From the NCBI RefSeq assembly GCF_008728515.1, contig NC_044989.1, forward strand, positions 70,953,754-71,017,753: 64,000 nt of DNA, written 5' to 3'. Shown piece by piece: positions 56,860 through 64,000 of this stretch. This DNA comes from Papio anubis. Lineage: Eukaryota; Chordata; Mammalia; Primates; Cercopithecidae. A model generated the notes under the pieces. It saw only the letters and a program-made list of their open reading frames with translations, was not told the origin of the DNA and ran no database searches. How positions within the stretch are numbered: the first letter of the stretch is position 1; each line of letters starts with the position of its first letter. The translations under genes and the position numbers were made by a program.

Positions 56860-57070
56860 AATGGGCATTTATTGAATACCTTTTGTGGTTCACCTTCTTG
56901 AATAGGCCTTCCTTAATCTTCACAACAACCTGTAAAGCAAAGATAAGCACTTACCTTTTACAGTAGTGGAGAGTGAGGAGTGGAAGGGGGTTAAGGAACT
57001 TACCTACTGACAAATAAATATAAATGGTGGGGCTGGGATTAGGACCCAGGTTTTGTGACATAGAAGGTTA
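56860..57070 (-). repeat. MIR SINE
   Basis: Reverse MIR order: CCTTAATCTTCACAACAACC, the TTAAGGAACTTACCTACTGAC region, then GGTGGGGCTGGGATTAGGACCC. Confidence 0.75.
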
Positions 57071-57792
57071 CAAATACTCTTCCCCTTGTATCCAAAGAAA
57101 CCAGTAAAGTAATCTCTGTGTTTCTTTCTGTTCAAGGTGCCTATTTAGGCATCCTAAGAATTTGTAGCTCAAGACTGAATGACCTCAGAGGGCAAGTGGG
57201 CATTTGCCCAGTGGCCTAGAGGGTTGGAGGGTCATTTTTCACTTTTATGGATTTTGGAAAAGGCACAACTCAATGTCTTTGAATTTGATGTTTCTCCCCG
57301 CCTAGAGCACTCATTTTATACTTGTTTATATCCTGATGCAGGTACATCCTGGGAGACCAGACTTCAGTTGCTTCATCATTTCTGCAACGGGGAGTTGAGG
57401 TGTTGGTTTTTTGGGATCCAAAAGTCAGAACACATAGTCTAACCAAAGCCTGTTCATTATTTATAAACATGTGTGTATAAAAGGAATAACAACTGAAACC
57501 CATCTATTTGCACAGGTAATAAATTATTTTTATGGAAGGGTTCACAATTATGAGTCATCTTTTGTTTTCCTTTCCTACTTCTCTTTCCCTTCCTTCCTTC
57601 TTCCTTTTGGCTAAACACACATTAGCAGAGTAGAATATTCCATCCGTCTGTATAGCACTCATAGAACTCCCCCACTCCAGGAGCAGTTAGGGGACCACCA
57701 TGTAACAGCACAATGTTACCAAAACTTGCTCTTCCTTTGTGCAGGAGGAAGGTGTCTGGTCATTAAGCTGGTGGCCAAAGACCTCCACTGTC
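57071..57792. other. Unique DNA with a short pyrimidine tract
   Basis: 57566-57608 is C/T-rich (TTCC units). Otherwise nothing recognised. Confidence 0.4.
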
Positions 57793-58155
57793 TTGGTCTG
57801 CAGGGGCTGCTGTAACAGACTGCCACAGTCTGGATGGCCTATCAGCGACAGAAATTGGTTCTCACACTCCTGGAAGCTGGAAGTCCCAGATCAAGATGCT
57901 GGCAGATTTGGTGTCTGGTGAGGATCTGCTTCCTGGCCCAAAGACAGATGTCTTCTAGCTGTGTCCTCACATGGCAGGGGGAGGGAGAGAGCTCTCTGGA
58001 GTCTCTTATAAGGGCACTAATACCCTATGAAGGCTCCATCCTCAGGACTGAATCCCCTCCCAAAGACCCCACCTCCTAATATCATTACATTGGGGGTTAG
58101 GGTATCAATATATGAATTTAGGGGAACACAAACATCCAGTTTATTGCATCCACAA
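57793..58155 (-). repeat. MLT1-type MaLR solo LTR
   Basis: GGGGCTGCTGTAACAGACTG, AGCTGGAAGTCCCAGATCAAG, TTTGGTGTCTGGTGAGGATC, ACCCCACCTCCTAATATCAT and ATATGAATTTAGGGGAACAC, in order, are the antisense of an MLT1 LTR. It is an old non-coding remnant of a retrovirus-like element. Confidence 0.88.
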
Positions 58156-60242
58156 ATGAGTCCCACTCAATAATTCATACTGTAAACTCCAGTCCAGTCT
58201 CTGCTTAGATAGACACAGTGTGTGTCAATGACCTCATATCTCCAGCAAGGCTAGGAGATCCAGAGGTTGGAAACAACCCAAGACCCTCTTGCCTAACTGT
58301 GTGTTCTGCTGATGGTTCAGGAAATCCATATACAGTACTGCCAAAGGTTCCAGAGATCCGTAAAGCACATTTTTACAACATGAACTGTTTCAGCTAAACC
58401 CTCTAGTCCTGTATAGCCCAAGACCGGTAACTCAGCTTGTAAAGGGTTAATTACTTGTGGAGTTCTGCTCTGCCTTGGAAAGTAAAGAAAGCAAGGAAAG
58501 CAGGTGACAGGAAGCTAACAGCAGCCCCTCCAGCTGTCTTTGCAGGAGAATCTCCTATTGCAGTTAGGTAGCCCTTGCAGGGTATCTGGCTGGAGATGAG
58601 GATTCCCTTGGAATACCCCCTTGCTCAGCTCACTAAAGGCAGCACGGTTCCTCCTGGAGAGCTTTTCTGGAGGAGCCGCCAGGTGTGAGCCACTTATGGC
58701 TAGCCACATCCTGAGTTCAGAAAATTCATCTGGTGTGAAACCTCTTCTGGGAATATTCTCCTAACTCAGCAGAGTGGAGTGAGTAACCTGCTCCCAGGTG
58801 CCTGTCACAGCTTGACAGGTCAGCCTGACATCACATCTAGAAGGCAGGTAGTAAAGCCCAGGGCGTGTTGCAACCTTGGTTTATAACCACAGCACGTGTC
58901 CAAGGTAGACAGACCGGAAGCGCTGAGCCTGATACTCCACAGGGCTCACTCCTGAGAGCCAGGCCAGCCTCCGGGCATGACAGGGGGTCTCACCCCCTTC
59001 ACTGTCATACCAGCCTAGCCTGCCTGAGAGCCACTGCTCCCCAGGCAGGGCAGAGCGTAAACAGCGCACCTTGGACACACCAGCATGGAATGCTTCTGGG
59101 TGCCCTGTGCGTTTTGTTCTTCTGCATCTTCAAGGAAAAGAAGAACACTCTGGGAACAGAAGACTCAGGGAGGAAACCCTTTACTCCTCATAGGGCCTGA
59201 GTGTTTCAAGCCCACCAAGCCCTGTGGCCCAGAACCTGGGTCCTACCACGATAGAAAGATAAAGCTCATCTTTTCAGAGAGGACCTCAGATGACTGTGGC
59301 ATGGTGCTTGGTAGTTCCGGAAAAATGTTGCATCCAGCCAGCCTAAGTCTGTGCATCAAAGGTTGTGAGCCACCCTCTTGAAGATCACAGTTGCTGAAAC
59401 AAAAATTAAGTGACGGGGAGGTGACAGGTTGTAATGTACCTATAAGGACAGACAGACAGGGTAGGAGGAATCAACCTCAGCCTGGAAAAATTCAGACCCT
59501 GCAGTTGTTGGCAAAGAAAAAGGCATCCATGGTCTGGCTGAAAGGCTGACTTGCTGGAACACTCCAGGGAACTGGGCGCGGAGGGTGTCAGAACCGTTCA
59601 CAGCATTCTAAACCCAGTCCCAGTTTGCGCCTAACCTTAAGCAAGGACTGGCTTAGGGAATCTGTTTTCCACGTCTTGGAAAAGCATTTGATGATACCTA
59701 CTACTTGGATGTGCACTGAAGTATTTAATTAATGTTTGCAAAGCACTTTGAGATGCAGTTGTAGGGCCCACAGCCAAAAACATAGCCAGCTTGTTTAGGT
59801 TGGCAGTAAAAAAGTTAAGCGCTCTTTACTAATTAACACCCTATTAGTATAACAGCAATATCCATGTTGAGTTACTCAAGACCGTGTTTATTTTCACCAC
59901 TCTGTGTAGTTTGCTTTCTAAGCTAAGGAAGTCTGAACTTACCTGGTGGTGTGAAGTAATCAATTACTGAAACCTCCCTTCAAGCCAAACTCTACCGACA
60001 AAGAAATATGCTAAGATGGGTGCATGCCAGGAAATGCCAGTCAAACAGGTGCCTGTTGGGGAAAGACCATAACCAGAAACCCTGGCAAATGTTTCCCAAA
60101 CCAAAGCTCCCTGGACTCCAGAATGCAGTTCCTGGGAGGAGCCTGGGCATGAGGAGGGTGCCACCTGCTGGCACCAAGGTGTATTTTCTGTGATTTGCAA
60201 GCCTACGTGCAAGTGTCTACAGGAACAGAATTTGAGAGAATT
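58156..60242. other. 2 kb of unique DNA, no recognised feature
   Basis: No repeat or exon recognised. A minus-strand AATAAA (59887-59892 region) exists without a gene I can attach to it. Confidence 0.4.
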
Positions 60243-60528
60243 GGCTGGGCTTCGCGTCTGTAACCCCAGCACTCTAGGAGGCCAAGGTGGGTGGATCACC
60301 TGAGGTCAGGAGTTCGAGACCAGCCTGGCCAGCATGGTGAAACCCTGTCTCTACTAATTAGTTGGGCCTGGTGGCGCATACGTGTAATCCCAGCTACTTG
60401 GGTAATCCCAGCTACTTGGGAGGCTGAGGCAGGGGAATCACTTGAACCTGGGAGGCAGAGGTTGCGGTGAGCCGAGATTGTGCCACTGCACTCCAGCCCG
60501 GGAGACAGAGCAAGACTCCGCCTCAAAA
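60243..60528 (+). repeat. AluS with internal duplication and deletion
   Basis: GGCTGGGCTTCGCGTCTGTA start. TAATCCCAGCTACTTGGG is duplicated in tandem (60385-60402, 60403-60420), and the middle A-rich linker is mostly lost (CTCTACTAATTAG). Confidence 0.94.
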
Positions 60529-61469
60529 AAATTATTAGACCTACCCACATTTCTATAAATGGCAATAAAGTCCAACATAACCATTATGGGAAATAAAATA
60601 CACAAATATAGGCCTGTGTGATGTAGTATACCTGGAAAATTTAGAAAGGAGCAGAGGTTGCTTTTTGCAGCTAGTCATCTTGCAGTAACAATGGCAGATT
60701 TATAAATTGTAGCTCAGTCGGGACCTATGTTTTATCTAATTCTATTTAACAGATAGATGTCTCTTAATTAAGGTGTGTTGACCAATTGAAAATGTCTACA
60801 CTGGATTTGGTGAGCAATAAATTATGCTTGCATTAATTTTCATCAATGTCAAATTTAGTGGCTTCAAAACATTTTTTGGTGTGCTACGAGCCCTAAAGAG
60901 GTTATGAAGTTGAGAGAACTGTCAATACATGCATAATCCACTAAGTAAGCAGCTAACAATTGCTAGACAATAGATGAATAGCCAAACATCAAGAGCAGCT
61001 AACCTGTACACAAATAAATTAATCTCTGAACCAATTCATTCAAAAGGGGAGGAAGTGAGCCATGCAGATATCAGAGGAGAAATTGCACAAGTCAGAGGGC
61101 ATAGAAATGGAAAGCTGCTAAGGAGGGAGTGTTCCTGGCATCCTAAGGAGGAGCAGGGAGCCAGTCTGCCTACAGTGGAGTGAGTGGGGACCTTTCAACC
61201 TGGACACGTGGAGCAGTCTTGAGTCCAACCAGAAGCTGGGAGTCCAGTCTGGCCTAGCCTACCCCATCCAAATCATGGCCAATCTATAGACCTAGGAGGA
61301 TGGAAATAAATTATCGGGGTTGTAAGTCATGAAATTGTAAGACCACTTGTTATGCAGCATTATTATAGCAATAGCTGACAAACACATTAATCTAATAATC
61401 ACCCTATTGTAGTAGCAGATGAGATCATACAGGTAATGGGGTGAAGGGCAGATTTATAAGGTCTTGTAG
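60529..61469. other. Mostly unique DNA with an LTR-like end
   Basis: 61190-61375 has GGAAATAAATTATCGGGGTTG and CTTGTTATGCAGCATTATTA, like the polyadenylation-signal end of old LTR-like repeats. The rest is unassigned. Confidence 0.4.
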
Positions 61470-62270
61470 CCAGTAATGGAGAAAGAAAACCAGGAGAGTG
61501 GTGTCCAGAGGTCAAATGAAGAAAGAATGTTAAAGAAGACAGCAGGACGTCATGTATCAAATGCTACAGATAAGAGAGTGACCATATACTTTACTGTACA
61601 AAGTATGGCACTTTTAAAGTCAAAAAAAGGGCACTCAACTTTGGCAGGACAACAATAAGCTAGGGACGTTCTGGGCAAACTGAGATGTACGGTCAAGTAG
61701 AGTAAGATCTGACGTTTGAATCCAGATTGAGCAACTAAGAAGTCTCTGATAATCTCCCCAAGAGCAGTTTTGGTGACCTAGAGGGTTGAGTTTAGTCCAG
61801 TTGGATTGAGTTCAAGAAAAGGTGGTAAGAGTGTGAGCATAGGCAACTTTTCTGAGAAATGTTGCTGTAAATGAGAAAAGTGAAGGGGGCAATAGCCAAA
61901 GGGAGATGTGAAAACAGTATCTGGCCTTTTGTAATGGAAGAAAGACATCAATGTTTATTTGCTGATGGGAATGATGCAGCTCACAGGAGAAAGTTTGTGA
62001 TAAGAGGGAGAGGGAGAAATGCTAAGTGAGACCCTTGAGTATAGGAGAGAGGCTGGGATCTGACGGACAAATGAGGGTGTTGTCCTCTGCTAGGATCAGG
62101 ATCCACTCATCCAAGGAGTAAGATGGAAGGCAAGGAGTAGACACAGAGTGAGAGATGATGGAATGTTTCTTTAATTTTATCAGTGAAACTGAAAGAAAAT
62201 TTGTCAACTGACAGGACAGTTTGCAGGAGGAGAGAGGGAAAAGTTTGAAATCATTGATATAGAAGCCCAA
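61470..62270 (+). repeat. Unnamed old interspersed repeat, copy B
   Basis: CAGGAGAGTGGTGTCCAGAG, TCAAATGCTACAGATAAG, CCAAGAGCAGTTTTGGTG, TGCTGATGGGAATGATGCAG and TTTATCAGTGAAACTGAAAG follow the same family as 55061-55790, and include the middle part missing there. Confidence 0.6.
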
Positions 62271-62375
62271 AAGAAATTATTTAGGCAGTCAGTGAGGGTA
62301 AGAGAGTCCTCAGTAAGGTTTCCCTTTTAATAAAAAGCAGCCCCAAGATCATTTCTTTTTTAACAAAGAGCAGCC

Positions 62376-62878
62376 TGAAAAATCAAGCTGCAGACATAGA
62401 AAAGCAAGCTAGAAGCTTGCACGGCAAATGCCAGCAGCTGCACCAATAGAAAAGCGATACCTGGAAGCCAGGCATGTTCAACATGGAGGCTCCTTCTTCC
62501 CTTTTCTTTGTCGACAAGTGTGCAGTAAAGAAGCAGACAACCAGGGGCCGGCCAGGCAGAGGATTCATCTGCATAATAAAAGATTAGGGTGGGGTGGCCA
62601 GCTTCTTCCCAAGCTATGTAAATGGCACACCTGGTCCGACCAATCTTTTGGGTCCTATGTAAATCAGACACTGTCTCCTCAGGCTAGTCTTTGATAGCCG
62701 TGCATTTCACCTCGGAACCTGAAGACGCACTCCAGAGCCCCTCTCTCTTTGCCGGAGAGAGAGCTTCTCTCCTTCTTTTGCCTATTGAGCCTTCATTCTT
62801 AACCTCACTCCTTGTGGTCCATGTCCTTGATTTCCTTGATGTGAGGCCATGAACCTCGGGTATTACCCCAGACAAACA
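62376..62878 (+). repeat. ERV1-like solo LTR
   Basis: TG...CA-type ends (TGAAAAATC ... CAGACAAACA), AAAAGCAAGCTAGAAGCTTG near the start, GGTCCGACCAATCTTTTGGG, and the terminal region TGTCCTTGATTTCCTTGATG with CTCGGGTATTACCCC are features of a class I endogenous retroviral LTR. No gag, pol or env sequence is next to it. The family is unresolved and no clear 4-bp target duplication is seen. Confidence 0.65.
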
Positions 62879-62899
62879 ATGCCACTTCATCACTACCTA

Positions 62900-64000
62900 G
62901 GACCTGGGAGGCTGATTACACCAGGGAGACACAGTAAGATTGCCCACCAGCAGTAAAGGGCATGCAGTCAGGAATCGAAAGTGTGATCCACGGAGGAGAC
63001 TCCGTTTCTGCTTAAGATGTAGAAAGCTGCAAACGAAAATATGCTACCCTATCCTAAGCTGCTACACAATCACAATTTCTCTGGAAACCATCAGAGAGCT
63101 GAGGTTACAAAGCAACAAACTACTTGAATTTCAAAGACAGGTTAGGTTTCCTGAAGAGAGATGGGACTCCCTAACTGTATCACTTGTGGCAAAGCCGGGG
63201 AGGAAGGAGTTCTAGGATGGACAAGTGAGTAAGAAGAAATAAGCTAAAGCACTGGCCAGCCACCAAAGGCCAAGTGTGAGCTAGTGTGTCCGTCCAGAGT
63301 CCCCCAAAGCTGTGACCCAGGGGCGCTCGGGCTCCCATACAAGCCCCTTCCCACCGGCTTCCATGGGCAGGGCGGGAGATCAGAGAGCCCTTCCCTCTGA
63401 GGCACAGGCAGGCCAAACAGTTCCCCAGGCCCTGCTCTTGGACAAGAGAAGAAGAAGAGTGAGAGGACAGGGCAAAAACATATTTTAAGAGATAGTACTC
63501 AATAATTTTATAAAGATAATGAAATACATCCAACGACAGATCCAAAAAACTCGGGGAACCAAGAAGGATAAACACCAAAAGATACAGATAAACCAAACCA
63601 AAACAGAAAAACACCTGGACATAGCACAGTCTCCCTGGAAAACCAGTGTTAAAGAGAATCCTGAGGGCGGCCAGTGGGGAGGAAGGGAGGAAAAGGCACA
63701 TGACATACAAAGGAAAAAAGAATCGCAGTAGAAGCTCCTCAGAAACGACACAAGCAGAAGATAGTGGGGCAACACCATTCAAATACTAAGAGCAAAAAAG
63801 TTCTCCATCCAGAATTCTCCTTCCAGTGAGAAGAGCTTTCAAAAGTGAAGGCAAAATAACAACTTTTTCAGAAAAACAACCAAGAGAATTTGTTGCCAAT
63901 AGACTTATGCCACAAGAAATGTTAGAGGAAATTCTCCAGGCAGGGGGAATATGGCACCAGACAGAAACTTGGATCTGTAAAAAGAAATCAAGAGCGCTAG
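62900..64000 (+). mobile_element. L1M/HAL1-type 5' region and ORF1, truncated by window edge
   Basis: 62900-63480 has a 5' UTR-like GC-rich part (AGCACTGGCCAGCCACC, TGTGACCCAGGGGCGCTCGG). 63540-64000 follows old L1 ORF1 phrases in sense: ACTCGGGGAACCAAGAAGGA, TCTCCATCCAGAATTCTCC, TCAAAAGTGAAGGCAAAATAA, CACAAGAAATGTTAGAGGAA and GACAGAAACTTGGATCTG. All frames are interrupted. Confidence 0.75.

Noticed and set aside
63180..63782. 200-codon minus-strand frame with hydrophobic segments
   Set aside because: Antisense of the L1M/HAL1 5'-ORF1 region; same T-rich artefact.
56000..64000. ADD2 terminal exon or 3' UTR
   Set aside because: In human ADD2 is the next gene upstream of TGFA, so I looked for its C-terminal coding sequence on the minus strand. 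None is visible, and the region is filled with repeats or unassignable DNA. A long 3' UTR cannot be excluded from sequence alone.
1..64000. CRISPR arrays, operons, tRNA or rRNA genes
   Set aside because: No spaced direct repeats of CRISPR type and no rRNA sequence. tRNA-like A/B-box sequences occur only within SINEs (MIR); Alu promoter boxes belong to 7SL-derived repeats.

Overview
The window is vertebrate nuclear DNA from a catarrhine primate: dense Alu and L1 copies, MIR/L2 fossils, low CpG outside one island, and no prokaryotic gene structure. Two of the youngest Alus (47241-47528 and 50263-50557) carry an AAGCCTG 5' variant. The first also has the ACTAGCCGGGCGAGG and GATCCGGCCACTGC variants that I associate with AluYR subfamilies of Old World monkeys, so a cercopithecid (macaque, baboon or vervet type) fits better than an ape. 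This rests on remembered subfamily markers, not on a database search.

The only protein-coding exon I can support is exon 1 of TGFA (transforming growth factor alpha) on the minus strand. Its ATG is at 3082, its 40 coding bases encode the start of the signal peptide, and its splice donor starts at 3042. It sits in a CpG island (about 2170-3760) with GC boxes and no obvious TATA box. Bases 1-3042 are therefore the first 3 kb of TGFA intron 1. Everything above about 3.8 kb is TGFA 5' flanking, intergenic DNA. In human the next gene in that direction is ADD2; I see no ADD2 coding exon here.

Layout: 1-3.8 kb intron, exon 1 and promoter. 3.8-20 kb is mixed unique DNA with Alus, MIR/L2, a decayed L1M (10.5-13.6 kb), a (TTCC)n tract on an Alu tail, and a DNA transposon with terminal inverted repeats (14.4-15.0 kb). 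20-25.4 kb is a stack of old L1M pieces broken by a Tigger-type element, LTR-like repeats, a free left Alu monomer and a 5'-truncated L1PA. 25.8-28.4 kb holds a local duplication, one copy of which took an Alu that carried about 60 bp of foreign 3' flank. 29-34 kb is mostly unlabelled DNA with a mariner-like transposase fossil and an MLT1 LTR. 34.7-43.5 kb is minus-strand L1M with Alus. 44.5-45.5 kb has primate L1 3' ends. 47.6-54.0 kb is a nearly complete but dead minus-strand L1M with three internal Alus. 54.5-64 kb has a second Tigger-type element, two pieces of an unnamed old repeat, an MLT1 LTR, an ERV1-like LTR and the 5'/ORF1 part of an L1M/HAL1-type element running off the right edge.

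I found no undescribed multi-gene system. The observations most worth following are the Alu 3' transduction with its paralogous empty site, the uncatalogued duplication that reveals it, the mariner-type fossil, and possible regulatory sequence near TGFA (promoter G-quadruplex motif, GGAA microsatellite, CpG-retaining unique segment near 30.4 kb). Repeat family names come from recognition of consensus phrases; exact subfamilies need RepeatMasker.
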